In this document: in pieces, positions 1 through 6,690 of the stretch
Position numbering within the stretch: the stretch's first letter is position 1
Layout: the number at the start of each line of letters is the position of its first letter
DNA from: Rhodospirillaceae bacterium TMED167
GTDB lineage: Bacteria > Pseudomonadota > Alphaproteobacteria > Rhodospirillales_A > UBA2165
Reading direction: 5' to 3'
NCBI GenBank assembly: GCA_002170915.1
Contig: NHHQ01000035.1
Location: 2,357 to 11,929 of the forward strand
Length of the DNA: 9,573 nucleotides
Notes under the pieces: generated by a model
Databases searched by the model: none
What the model saw: only the letters and a program-made list of their open reading frames with translations
Told to the model about the DNA's origin: nothing
Position numbers and translations under genes: made by a program

Positions 1-78
1 AGGGCTTTTGGCGAGAGCATTTGCTCGGATACCACCCGTCCAGCCGGTACCGATGACACCGATGTTTATGCGATCCAT
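1..78 (-). CDS. Gfo/Idh/MocA-type NAD(P)-dependent oxidoreductase, N-terminal fragment
   Basis: Only the first 26 codons are present; the gene continues past the left edge. The translated start (MDRINIGVIGTGWTGG) is a beta strand followed by a glycine-rich GxGxxG turn, the NAD(P)-binding Rossmann motif. The 'IGVIGTGWTGG' form is typical of the Gfo/Idh/MocA family, which oxidises or reduces sugars, inositols and related polyols. The start is ATG at 78, preceded on the minus strand by AGGGA with a 7-base spacer, a convincing ribosome binding site. It lies 15 bases after the stop of the NTF2-like gene and is probably co-transcribed with it. Another Rossmann dehydrogenase is possible because the C-terminal substrate domain is not visible. 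Confidence 0.75.
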   Translation of the reverse strand, partial: MDRINIGVIGTGWTGGIRANALAKSP

Positions 79-93
79 TTTGTATTCCCTGTT

Positions 94-444
94 TTACGTC
101 CGAGGCGTGATGTGCCCGGCAAAGGTTTGATAAGCGATTTTTCCGTCTACGATGTAAAATGTATCCGTGCCAACATGATATTCATTGTCTTCCGTTCGGG
201 CTCGCCAAAAAATAAAAGCATGATTCCCCGAAACGGACCTTCTCGCCATGTTGAAAGTGGATTCTCCTTTTCCAAATTCTGTCACCAAGGAAGCGAACAC
301 CTTTCGCAAGGTTTTGAGGCCAGTAATTTGACCGGTCGGCGTCTCGAGCACGGTGTTTTCGGTGTAGTCAGAGAGAAGGCCCTTCAGGTCCCCCTTACTG
401 AAACAGTCCAAATGGTGGTCGAGAATGATTTCAGTTGATGTCAT
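94..444 (-). CDS. NTF2-like / SnoaL-like fold protein
   Basis: This 116-residue protein has the length and pattern of a single-domain NTF2/SnoaL-fold protein. An N-terminal helix (residues 4-18) is followed by 'GDLKGLLSDYTENTVLETPTG' features, in which a helix leads to a strand carrying the acidic or hydrophobic pocket residues. A conserved 'TGLKTLRKVF' helix (41-50) and strands 'HAFIFWRA', 'TDTFYIVDGKI' and 'YQTFAG' follow, the last typical of the domain's end. The family includes isomerases, hydratases, cyclases and many proteins of unknown substrate, so the reaction cannot be named. The start is ATG at 444, with GAGG 8 bases upstream on the minus strand. The reading frame stays open further upstream into the ABC-F gene, but that extension has no family resemblance. 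Probably forms an operon with the oxidoreductase that follows. Confidence 0.8.
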   Translation of the reverse strand: MTSTEIILDHHLDCFSKGDLKGLLSDYTENTVLETPTGQITGLKTLRKVFASLVTEFGKGESTFNMARRSVSGNHAFIFWRARTEDNEYHVGTDTFYIVDGKIAYQTFAGHITPRT

Positions 445-471
445 GACGGTTGCCTCGCTGCGTAGAGCCGA

Positions 472-501
472 AGTGTAGGGGTTTGGCTCAACGGAAGACA
501 A
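472..501 (-). promoter_or_regulatory. possible promoter of the NTF2-like/oxidoreductase pair
   Basis: On the minus strand TTGTCT (501-496) is followed after 18 bases by TACACT (477-472), matching four of six consensus positions in each box. It sits about 30 bases upstream of the ATG at 444. No T-rich terminator hairpin is visible between the ABC-F stop and this site, so read-through from the ABC-F gene is also possible. This is a weak call. Confidence 0.3.
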
Positions 502-550
502 CCCGAATCTTATCCCGCCCGTTATGGGAGTTCCGCGTGCCATCCGGTGC

Positions 551-2437
551 TCATTGATTGCTCGTAAGGTTTTCCAAATTTTCCTGAATTTCGAGCCAGG
601 AATATTCCAGGTCTGCCCGTTCTTTTTTCGTACCTCCCAAAGTTTCTTGCAGGCTGGCAGGGTCTTCTCCACCACTGGCATAAAGATCCGGATCGGCCAG
701 TCGCGCTTCGATGTCGGCAATCTTGCGCGACAGGTCGTTGATTCGTTTTTCGGCCTCCTTGGATTTTTTGCGTAAGGGGGCCAGCTCGGCACGGGCGGCA
801 GCCCGTTGCTGCCTCTGTTCTTTTTTCGAAACTTTACCGGCGCTTCGGTCCGAACTCTGACGCGCCCGACGCCCCTTGCGCGCGTCCAAGAGGCTGCGTT
901 CATAGGCATCAAGATCGTCGTCGTAGGGCAAGCAGGTGCCTTGATCGATGATCCAAAGCCGGTCCGCCACTAAGCGGATCAGGTGCGGATCGTGGCTAAC
1001 CAAAATGATCGCGCCATCGTACATGTTTAGTGCCTCGACCAGAGCTTCCCGGGCATCAACGTCAAGATGGTTCGTCGGCTCATCCAGCAGCATGAGATGG
1101 GGGTGGCCAGAACTCATGAGGCAGAAAAGAAGACGCGCTTTCTCTCCCCCAGAAAGGTCCGACACTTTGGTATCTGCTTTCGATTGCACGAAACCGAAGC
1201 GTCCCAATTGGGCCCGCAAACGGGATTCCTGGGCCATTGGAAAGAGCGTGTTGAGATGGTCGTAGGCGGTGGCGCCGGGCTTGAGTTCCTCCGTCTGATG
1301 TTGGGCAAAGTAGCCGATTTTAAGTTTCCGTGATTTGATCAGCTTGCCGGATTGCGGTGACAGTTTATCGGCGAGCAGTTTGATGAGGGTGGATTTCCCG
1401 TTGCCGTTGGCGCCTAACAGGGCAATCCGGTCATCCATGTCGATGCGCATATTTAGATCACGCAGCACCGTCACGTCCTCATACCCAGCCGATATATTTT
1501 CGAGAGCGATCAGTGGCGGAGAGAGCGGGTCCGGCTGAGGAAATTCAAAGCTGAGAGTGGACTCCTCGATGACCGAGGCGATGGGCTCCATCTTTTCCAG
1601 CAGTTTGATTCTGCTTTGGGCCTGGCGCGCCTTTGTAGGCTTGTACCGGAACCGGTCTATAAATGCCTGGATACGCTTTCGCTCGGCCATCTGACGCGTG
1701 TGCAACTTTGATTGCTGGGAGAGTTTCTCGCGGCGAATGCGCTCGAAGTCATCGTATCCCCCGCTATAGCGGGTGAGTTTTGTATTCTCGAGATGTACGA
1801 TTTCCTTTACCGCCCGGTTGAGGAGTCCCCGTTCATGACTGACCAACAGAATGCTCCCTTGCCACTTGGCAAGATGCGACTCCAACCACAACACAGCTTC
1901 TAGGTCGAGATGGTTAGTGGGTTCATCCAAAAGAAGCAATGTCGGCCGCATGAAAAGCGTTGCTGCCAAGGCGACGCGCATCCGCCAACCACCCGAATAG
2001 TCGCCGCAGGGACGGTGTTGAGCGGCCTCGTCAAAACCCAGCCCTGATAAAATGGCAGCGGCGCGCGCCGGCGCTGAATGAGCGTCCATGTCCGCTAATC
2101 GCGTGTGAATATCTGCAATTCTCGCGGGATCTGTGGCTGTCTCAGACTCTCGGAGAAGGCTCTCACGCTCTGTATCCGCTGCCAAAACGGTTTCGAGAAG
2201 CGAGGCCTGACCCGCAGGGGCTTCTTGTGCAACGGTGCCAATGATCGTCCGGGGTGACATTTCGATTGATCCGTTATCGGGCGTGATGTCTCCTTGGATC
2301 AGCCTCAGCAGAGTGGTCTTACCGGTTCCATTGCGCCCAACGAGACCGATTTTTTGGCCCTCCTGAATGCTCAATGTCGCGCGCTTGAAGAGGGCGCGGC
2401 CGCCAAGGTAAAAACTTATATTCTGTATTTGGAGCAT
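551..2437 (-). CDS. ABC-F family ATPase, YheS-like (ribosome-associated)
   Basis: A 628-residue soluble protein with two ABC ATPase cassettes and no membrane segments, the ABC-F plan. Cassette 1 has Walker A GRNGTGKTT (34-42), signature YSGGWRMR (147-154), Walker B LLLLDEPTNHLD (167-178) and a switch histidine in VSHE (199-202). The linker at about 231-300, with 'YIDRFRYKPTKARQAQSR'-type charged helices, is the segment that in this family reaches toward the tRNA site of the ribosome. Cassette 2 has Walker A GANGNGKST (342-350), signature LSGGEKARL (428-436), Walker B (448-459) and SHD (481-483). A basic coiled-coil tail covers about 535-628. Both catalytic glutamates are present. Length and linker resemble E. 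coli YheS (about 637 aa), so a housekeeping translation factor is more likely than a drug-resistance factor. The ATG at 2437 begins directly at the conserved first strand but lacks a visible Shine-Dalgarno. Confidence 0.93.
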   Translation of the reverse strand: MLQIQNISFYLGGRALFKRATLSIQEGQKIGLVGRNGTGKTTLLRLIQGDITPDNGSIEMSPRTIIGTVAQEAPAGQASLLETVLAADTERESLLRESETATDPARIADIHTRLADMDAHSAPARAAAILSGLGFDEAAQHRPCGDYSGGWRMRVALAATLFMRPTLLLLDEPTNHLDLEAVLWLESHLAKWQGSILLVSHERGLLNRAVKEIVHLENTKLTRYSGGYDDFERIRREKLSQQSKLHTRQMAERKRIQAFIDRFRYKPTKARQAQSRIKLLEKMEPIASVIEESTLSFEFPQPDPLSPPLIALENISAGYEDVTVLRDLNMRIDMDDRIALLGANGNGKSTLIKLLADKLSPQSGKLIKSRKLKIGYFAQHQTEELKPGATAYDHLNTLFPMAQESRLRAQLGRFGFVQSKADTKVSDLSGGEKARLLFCLMSSGHPHLMLLDEPTNHLDVDAREALVEALNMYDGAIILVSHDPHLIRLVADRLWIIDQGTCLPYDDDLDAYERSLLDARKGRRARQSSDRSAGKVSKKEQRQQRAAARAELAPLRKKSKEAEKRINDLSRKIADIEARLADPDLYASGGEDPASLQETLGGTKKERADLEYSWLEIQENLENLTSNQ

Positions 2438-2440
2438 GGT

Positions 2441-2460
2441 CGGGTGATAGCACGGGTGAT
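2441..2460. repeat. direct repeat CGGGTGAT x2, 12-base period
   Basis: CGGGTGAT occurs at 2441-2448 and exactly again at 2453-2460. A third partial copy, CGGGTG, lies at 2493-2498. The pair sits immediately upstream of the ABC-F start and overlaps its possible -10 box. It may be an operator-like site or chance; nothing else in the sequence decides. Confidence 0.4.
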
Positions 2461-2471
2461 TGGAGCCGCAA
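2444..2471 (-). promoter_or_regulatory. possible promoter very close to the ABC-F start codon
   Basis: On the minus strand TTGCGG (2471-2466), a 16-base spacer and TATCAC (2449-2444) could form a weak promoter. Transcription would begin at or within a few bases of the ATG at 2437, giving a leaderless message. That would fit the lack of a ribosome binding site. The -35 box is poor, so confidence is low. Confidence 0.25.
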
Positions 2472-2510
2472 AGACCCGAGGCAATTGGTTAACGGGTGGA
2501 AAAGAATCGG

Positions 2511-2539
2511 TTGCCAGCACAGGGAGGGGCAGCTATAAG
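2511..2539 (+). promoter_or_regulatory. sigma70-type promoter of ndk
   Basis: TTGCCA (2511-2516) and TATAAG (2534-2539) are separated by exactly 17 bases, a good housekeeping promoter. Predicted transcription start is near 2546, leaving a leader of roughly 80 bases before ndk. The leader contains a small GGGC/GCCC hairpin at 2573-2585 with a five-base loop. Confidence 0.6.
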
Positions 2540-2610
2540 GCGCCGGTTCTCGGCCTTGGGTCGAAAGCAATAGGGCGGACAGCCCATGAAATATTTCCTT
2601 GAGGCAACAG

Positions 2611-2616
2611 AAGAGG
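2611..2616 (+). promoter_or_regulatory. ribosome binding site deciding the ndk start
   Basis: AAGAGG ends 9 bases before ATG 2626. This favours the ATG over the in-frame TTG at 2599, which would add nine residues not found in the family. Confidence 0.65.
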
Positions 2617-2625
2617 TTCGAGGCC

Positions 2626-3048
2626 ATGGCCATCGAACGTACGTTATCGATTATCAAGCCTGACGCAACGCGTCGCAATTTAACCGGACAAATCAATGCC
2701 CGTTTCGAAGAGGCGGGTTTGCAGGTTGTGGCCCAGCGCCGGGTCCGTCTCACGCTTGAGCAGGCACAGGGTTTCTATGCCGTCCACAGCGAGCGGGCGT
2801 TTTTTGACGATCTGTGCGGTTTCATGATTTCTGGCCCTGTGGTCGTCCAGGTGCTGGAAGGCGAAGATGCCATCGCGAAAAATCGCGAAATCATGGGAGC
2901 AACCAATCCCGCTAATGCGGATGACGGAACCATCCGTAAGGATTTTGCAGAGAGTATTGAAGCAAACTCTGTGCATGGCTCGGACGCTCCGGAAACAGCT
3001 GTCCAAGAGATATCTTACTTCTTTAGCGCCCTCGATATTGTTGGCTGA
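2626..3048 (+). CDS. ndk: nucleoside diphosphate kinase
   Basis: Ndk moves the gamma phosphate from ATP to other nucleoside or deoxynucleoside diphosphates through a phosphohistidine intermediate, keeping the cytoplasmic NTP and dNTP pools balanced. From the ATG at 2626 the protein is 140 residues, the usual bacterial length. It opens with [14 protein letters not shown], including the phosphate-binding Lys11 in 'IIKPDA'. It also carries '[22 protein letters not shown]' features (86-108) and the active-site stretch NSVHGSD (114-120) with catalytic His117. The end 'EISYFF' is also typical. The gene is monocistronic: it has its own promoter upstream, an intrinsic terminator just downstream, and converges with purN, leaving only two bases between the two stop codons. 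Confidence 0.97.
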   Translation: MAIERTLSIIKPDATRRNLTGQINARFEEAGLQVVAQRRVRLTLEQAQGFYAVHSERAFFDDLCGFMISGPVVVQVLEGEDAIAKNREIMGATNPANADDGTIRKDFAESIEANSVHGSDAPETAVQEISYFFSALDIVG

Positions 3049-3056
3049 CATCAGCC
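3043..3056. repeat. perfect dyad spanning the ndk and purN stop codons
   Basis: GGCTGACATCAGCC is a perfect 14-base inverted repeat centred between the two genes. It arises because both proteins end in a GGC TGA (Gly-stop) pair facing each other. Either transcript could form a small hairpin over its stop codon. It may be only a consequence of the shared ending. Confidence 0.6.
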
Positions 3057-3692
3057 CGAGGGGTTGATGATGGGGGCGCCGGGCGGTCCGGCGCCCTTAA
3101 TTTTTGCCTGGCCGTTCTCGACCAGAACCCGGCCGTTTGAGATCATGTCAACGGCAAGCGGATAGATGATGTGTTCTTGCTCGAGGACACGGGCGGCCAG
3201 ACTGTCTGCGTCATCATCCGGCAAGATCGGCACCGCAGCCTGAAGAATGACTGGCCCGTCGTCCATTTCGGGACGGACAAAATGGACTGTGCACCCGGTA
3301 AATCTCACGCCGGCGTCAAGCGCCCGCTCATGCGTGTTCAATCCTTTAAAGGATGGCAGGAGCGACGGGTGGATATTGATCAGGCGGTCGACCCATTCAT
3401 TGACAAACGAGTCAGTCAACAAGCGCATAAAACCGGCCAAGCAGACGCATTCAATACCGGCCTCTGAGAGGGCTGTGTGCAGGGCGCCTTCAAACGCTTC
3501 CCGGTCTGTGAAGTCTTTGTGGTTTATGGTTTTTACGGCGATGCCGGCCCTAAGGGCGCGCTCCAGGCCTGCCACATTTGGCACATTTGAGATGACCAGG
3601 GCAATTTCTGCTGACAGCGATCCGCGCGCCTGAGCGTCAATGAGCGATTGAAGATTACTGCCGCGTCCGGAAATTAAGACAGCAATCTTCAA
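3051..3692 (-). CDS. purN: phosphoribosylglycinamide formyltransferase (GAR transformylase)
   Basis: PurN transfers a formyl group from 10-formyltetrahydrofolate to glycinamide ribonucleotide, the third step of de novo purine synthesis. The 213-residue length matches the family (E. coli about 212). The N-terminal [18 protein letters not shown] (1-18) holds the phosphate-binding loop. [13 protein letters not shown] (105-117) contains catalytic Asn106 and His108, and the segment [11 protein letters not shown] (139-149) contains catalytic Asp144. Translation starts at TTG 3692, overlapping the purM stop as TTGA, with AGAGGA about 9-10 bases upstream inside purM; this indicates coupled translation. 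The last ~15 residues are Gly/Pro-rich (GAGPPGAPI), and the DNA encoding them doubles as an ndk terminator on the opposite strand. Confidence 0.96.
   Translation of the reverse strand: MKIAVLISGRGSNLQSLIDAQARGSLSAEIALVISNVPNVAGLERALRAGIAVKTINHKDFTDREAFEGALHTALSEAGIECVCLAGFMRLLTDSFVNEWVDRLINIHPSLLPSFKGLNTHERALDAGVRFTGCTVHFVRPEMDDGPVILQAAVPILPDDDADSLAARVLEQEHIIYPLAVDMISNGRVLVENGQAKIKGAGPPGAPIINPSG
3074..3105 (+). terminator. intrinsic terminator of ndk, embedded in the purN coding sequence
   Basis: On the plus strand GGGCGCCGG (3074-3082) pairs perfectly with CCGGCGCCC (3088-3096) across a five-base loop, and is followed by TTAATTTTT (3097-3105). This is a strong rho-independent terminator 25 bases after the ndk stop. 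On the minus strand the hairpin is not followed by T residues, so it should work only for ndk. The same bases encode about residues 195-206 of PurN. Confidence 0.8.
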
Positions 3693-4732
3693 GACCAGGC
3701 ATCCTCTAAATCATACAGTGCAACACGTGGATCATCTGCAGTCACGCTGGTGACTTCACCAATTGGCGTTGCGATCTCTCCCGCATCTCGCAAAGTTTTC
3801 AGAACATCGGCGGCATGGTCCGGCGATACGATGACGATCATACCGATGCCGCAATTAAAGGTCCGATTCATCTCGGTTAAATCGATGTTTCCGCTGCGCC
3901 TCAGCCAGTTAAAGACGGGGGGTACGTCCCAAGATTTGGCGTAGAACGCCGCACCAAGACCGTCTGGTAGGATCCGGGGGACATTTCCGATAAGGCCGCC
4001 GCCCGTGATATGAGCGAGGGCTTTAACATGGCCAGTTCTGATCGCTGTGAGACAGCTTTTCACATAAATCCGGGTGGGTAAGAGAAGGGCTGCGCCAAGA
4101 TCCCCGGCGAGCGCTTCTTTGGGGTCGAAGGGCGCGGGATCGGTGAGGGAAAGACCTTCTTGTTCTAAGATCTTCCGTACAAGGGAAAACCCATTCGAAT
4201 GAAGCCCGCTGGAGGCCAGCCCGATTATCACATCATGATTTTCAAGGTCCTGGCACGGCAGGAGGGACCCTCGTTCCGCTGCGCCGACGGCAAATCCGGC
4301 AAGATCATAGTCTCCGGGCGCATACATGCCGGGCATTTCCGCAGTTTCGCCTCCGAGCAGGGCGCATCCCGCCTGCTGGCATCCGTGAGCGATGCCCTCA
4401 ACGACGTGACCTGCGGCCGATGGATCCAATTTTCCAGTGGCAAAATAATCCAGGAAGAAGAGCGGTTCTGCCCCTTGAACGACCAGATCGTTGACGCACA
4501 TGGCCACGAGATCAATGCCGACCTCGGCATGGCGATTGGCCACGTGGGCAAGCTTGAGTTTGGTGCCCACCCCATCTGTCGCGGCGACTAGGATTGGATC
4601 TTCGAACCCTGCCTCTTTCGGATCGAACAGCCCGCCAAATCCTCCCAGTGCCGAGGCGACGCCGGCTCTGGATGTGCTCTTGGCAAACGGCTTAATGCGG
4701 TCGACAAACGCGTCCCCGGCGCTGATGTCCAC
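3689..4732 (-). CDS. purM: phosphoribosylformylglycinamidine cyclo-ligase (AIR synthase)
   Basis: PurM closes the imidazole ring, converting formylglycinamidine ribonucleotide plus ATP to aminoimidazole ribonucleotide. From GTG 4732 the protein is 347 residues. Family motifs are all present: GGFGGLF (30-36), [10 protein letters not shown] (51-60), the '[19 protein letters not shown]' stretch (78-96), [11 protein letters not shown] (127-137), [14 protein letters not shown] (174-187), HITGGGL (241-247) and RTFNCGIGM (290-298). The start is uncertain: the same frame upstream reads SLSYKDAG immediately before VDISAG, and that segment is conserved in PurM, so the real protein probably starts earlier. 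No ATG, GTG or TTG lies in frame between 4732 and a TAG at 4873-4871; the only rare candidates are CTG at 4753, with AAGGGG 4 bases upstream, and ATT at 4786. The gene is coupled to purN by a TTGA overlap. Confidence 0.95.
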   Translation of the reverse strand: MDISAGDAFVDRIKPFAKSTSRAGVASALGGFGGLFDPKEAGFEDPILVAATDGVGTKLKLAHVANRHAEVGIDLVAMCVNDLVVQGAEPLFFLDYFATGKLDPSAAGHVVEGIAHGCQQAGCALLGGETAEMPGMYAPGDYDLAGFAVGAAERGSLLPCQDLENHDVIIGLASSGLHSNGFSLVRKILEQEGLSLTDPAPFDPKEALAGDLGAALLLPTRIYVKSCLTAIRTGHVKALAHITGGGLIGNVPRILPDGLGAAFYAKSWDVPPVFNWLRRSGNIDLTEMNRTFNCGIGMIVIVSPDHAADVLKTLRDAGEIATPIGEVTSVTADDPRVALYDLEDAWS

Positions 4733-4815
4733 GCCGGCATCTTTGTAGGACAGGGAGCCCCTTGTTTCGTCAGCTTGACCGGAAATTGCTGTTACCCCTG
4801 ACTGATCGTGGTAAG

Positions 4816-4843
4816 TTGGAACCCAAGTTACAGAAAGTATAAC
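4816..4843 (+). promoter_or_regulatory. sigma70-type promoter of the DUF2066-hdaA operon
   Basis: TTGGAA (4816-4821), a 16-base spacer and TATAAC (4838-4843) form a good promoter. Transcription would start near 4850, which rules out the in-frame GTG at 4808 as the main start of the DUF2066 gene. AAGTT repeats at 4813-4817 and 4825-4829, around the -35 box. Confidence 0.55.
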
Positions 4844-4844
4844 A
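4836..4844 (-). promoter_or_regulatory. extended -10 promoter of purMN
   Basis: On the minus strand TGTTATACT contains TATACT (4841-4836) preceded by an extended -10 TG. No good -35 box is present at the expected distance. Transcription would start near 4829, about 75-100 bases upstream of the candidate purM starts. The box overlaps the -10 box of the divergent operon. Confidence 0.45.
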
Positions 4845-4875
4845 CGAGTCCAGGGCCGTTTGGCATGAGACTATC

Positions 4876-4880
4876 TGAGG
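4876..4880 (+). promoter_or_regulatory. ribosome binding site deciding the DUF2066 start
   Basis: TGAGG is 8 bases before ATG 4889. Neither the upstream ATG at 4865 nor the internal ATG at 4925 has a comparable site. Confidence 0.6.
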
Positions 4881-4888
4881 TAAAATCC

Positions 4889-6127
4889 ATGACTGAAACT
4901 GGCGGCGCGGCGTTGGCCTCCGGCATGATCCGACGGGCCAGTTACCTGGCGTTTACTACTATATTTCTTTGGTCTGTATTAGGCCCCGGACTGGGATCCG
5001 TTCTGGGGTCAGGACTGGTGTATGCTCAGCAAAATAAGGCATTCACGATCGTCAGTGTCAATGTAGACATAACGTCGAAGTCCTCCGTCGATGCGCGCCA
5101 GAAGGCGCTGGCTTACGGCCAAAGACAGGCATTTGAACGCCTCATGCGCCGAATCGTGATCTCGGGTGATCTGGCCAGGGTGCCCAAATTGACTAAATCT
5201 GAAATCGATGAATACGTTCTGGACTTCGCCGTTGCGAATGAGAAGAACTCGCCCATTCGCTATCTCGCGGACCTGACCTACCGGTTTAAGGCGCGAGACA
5301 TTCGGGGACTGCTCCGGGGCCTAGAGATCAGATTTGCAGAAACACTCAGTAAGCCAGTACTGTTGTTGCCGGTCTACGAGGCTGCTGCAGCCAAATTTCT
5401 TTGGGATAATCCGAATCCATGGAGAAAACACTTGGCTCAGCAAACTCTCAGCGATGGGCTGGTGCCCGTTATTTTACCGGTGGCAGATCTTCGAGACATC
5501 GGTCTCATTGGGGCTGAGCAAGCCGTTGCTGGCGATGAGCCACGGATCAAGGCGATTGGTCTTCGCTATGGCGTCGATACGGTCATGGTTACCCACGCTA
5601 CACTCTCTGCGGGAGCGGGTGGAAGTCCGGCTTTGCGCGTGGATGTCATCAGCTACGGGTCGGATAAACGGGCAGGTAAGTTGGCATTCTCCGCGGGCCA
5701 AAGACGGGATGAGTCAATTGAAGATTTGATCCAGCGCGCCGCCCGCCTGACGGTTGCAAAGATTGAAGACCGATGGAAGGAAGACAATCTTTTGCAATTC
5801 GAGCAAGATGCTGTGCTGGCGGCGGCAGTCCCTATCCGTAGCCTGACCGAATGGGTTGAGGTCAAGCGGAGGTTGAACCGTATTGCTGTCATTCAGAAAT
5901 TGGATTTGGTATTATTCTCGCGAAATGAAGCCCGCATCAATATCTACTATCTGGGCGACGAAGAGCAGTTGTCACTGGCTCTGGCCCAAGCGGATATGCA
6001 ATTGCGTCAGGACGAGGGTAATTGGGTATTGCAGCTCAAGGGCTTAGCCGGGCGGCAGGGAGACCAGTCCGGTGAACCGCCGGGCGAAGAGGGGCGATTA
6101 TCCCCGCGTCGGAGGAGCCAGCCGTGA
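4889..6127 (+). CDS. DUF2066 domain-containing exported protein
   Basis: A 412-residue protein of unknown function. I recognise it as DUF2066 by its 'VDARQKALAYGQRQAFERLMRRI' region, its 'YLADLTYRFKARDIRGLL' region and its position just before a CDP-alcohol phosphatidyltransferase. Residues 13-46 form a long signal peptide: MIRR, a hydrophobic stretch and a VYA|QQ cleavage site, so the mature protein should be periplasmic or membrane-anchored. Near the centre, 'KPVLLLPVYE' and 'DTVMVTHATLS' suggest alternating strands, and a C-terminal unit (about 315-390) ends in a strand 'NWVLQLKG'. The tail is rich in Gly, Pro, Glu and Arg and looks disordered. No catalytic motif is evident. The start at 4889 is chosen from the ribosome binding site and promoter position. 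The stop overlaps the next start as GTGA, implying coupled translation. Confidence 0.8.
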   Translation: MTETGGAALASGMIRRASYLAFTTIFLWSVLGPGLGSVLGSGLVYAQQNKAFTIVSVNVDITSKSSVDARQKALAYGQRQAFERLMRRIVISGDLARVPKLTKSEIDEYVLDFAVANEKNSPIRYLADLTYRFKARDIRGLLRGLEIRFAETLSKPVLLLPVYEAAAAKFLWDNPNPWRKHLAQQTLSDGLVPVILPVADLRDIGLIGAEQAVAGDEPRIKAIGLRYGVDTVMVTHATLSAGAGGSPALRVDVISYGSDKRAGKLAFSAGQRRDESIEDLIQRAARLTVAKIEDRWKEDNLLQFEQDAVLAAAVPIRSLTEWVEVKRRLNRIAVIQKLDLVLFSRNEARINIYYLGDEEQLSLALAQADMQLRQDEGNWVLQLKGLAGRQGDQSGEPPGEEGRLSPRRRSQP

Positions 6128-6690
6128 GCCCTAATAACATCTTTCTGAACCTCCCCAATTTAATTAGCTTTGCGCGTTTGCTGTCTGTGCCTCTGACAGT
6201 TTGGTTGATCCTAAATGAAATTCACTTGGCAGCTTTTTGGGTTTTTATCACCGCGTGTATCAGCGATGCAGCCGATGGTTTTATTGCTAAAAAGTTTCAT
6301 TTGCAGACAGAGCTTGGCCGGTATTTGGATCCCCTTGCCGATAAGGCTTTGCTGGTCAGCGTCTTTGTTACTTTAGGGCATGTGGGGCTCATGGACACGT
6401 GGCTTGTCATCCTTGTTGTGTTTCGGGATGTGCTTATTGTTTGCGGTGCCGTGCTGAGCCACCTCCGTCACCAAAATCTGTCCATGCGGCCCAAGCTGGT
6501 GAGTAAGATCAACACATCTGCCCAATTCCTCCTTGCTGCAACAGTCATGTTCATGTTCGGGGACGGCATTTCAAATGCTCTGATAATTGGTATGATGTCC
6601 TACCTCGTCGCAACCACGACACTGGTATCGGGAGCGGCATATGTGATTAGTTGGGGTCAGCAGGCTGCCGAACTGGAGCCCGGAGAATGA
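6124..6690 (+). CDS. CDP-alcohol phosphatidyltransferase family membrane protein
   Basis: A 188-residue integral membrane enzyme of the family that joins a CDP-activated lipid to an alcohol, releasing CMP; PgsA-type phosphatidylglycerophosphate synthase is the best-known member of this size. The family motif spans residues 48-73: Asp48, Asp51-Gly52, Ala55, Gly65, Asp69 and Asp73, so all four metal and catalytic aspartates are present. The usual Ala-Arg pair reads Ala-Lys (55-56). NLPNLISFARLLSVP (9-23) matches the N-terminal 'PN.LT..R' signature of PgsA-like proteins. About five to six hydrophobic segments are visible. It starts at GTG 6124 within a GTGA overlap with the DUF2066 gene and ends in an ATGA overlap with the next gene. 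Its exact alcohol substrate cannot be read from the sequence; a second, non-essential PgsA-like paralogue is likely. Confidence 0.9.
   Translation: MSPNNIFLNLPNLISFARLLSVPLTVWLILNEIHLAAFWVFITACISDAADGFIAKKFHLQTELGRYLDPLADKALLVSVFVTLGHVGLMDTWLVILVVFRDVLIVCGAVLSHLRHQNLSMRPKLVSKINTSAQFLLAATVMFMFGDGISNALIIGMMSYLVATTTLVSGAAYVISWGQQAAELEPGE

Noticed and set aside
445..912. Upstream extension of the NTF2-like reading frame (total 272 codons)
   Set aside because: It lies antiparallel to nothing but in another frame of the well-supported ABC-F gene on the same strand, has no family resemblance, and ATG 444 has a proper ribosome binding site.
2475..2497. ACCCG...CGGGT inverted repeat between the ABC-F gene and ndk
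   Set aside because: Only five base pairs with a 13-base interval and no T-rich tail, so it is not a terminator and is likely chance.
2586..2663. 25-codon reading frame ([10 protein letters not shown]...) in the ndk leader, overlapping the ndk start out of frame
   Set aside because: No strong ribosome binding site and too short to distinguish from chance; would be worth attention only if conserved in relatives.
2294..2753. Open frames on both strands covering the ABC-F/ndk intergenic region (2294-2602 plus, 2319-2753 minus)
   Set aside because: Both run through the coding sequence of known genes in other frames and have no recognisable domain or start signal; the gap is better explained by promoters.
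4199..4591. 130-codon plus-strand open frame inside purM
   Set aside because: Antisense shadow of a strongly conserved gene, with no start signal or family resemblance.
4808..4888. Longer DUF2066 start at GTG 4808 (27 extra residues)
   Set aside because: It starts upstream of the predicted promoter boxes, lacks a ribosome binding site and would bury the signal peptide.
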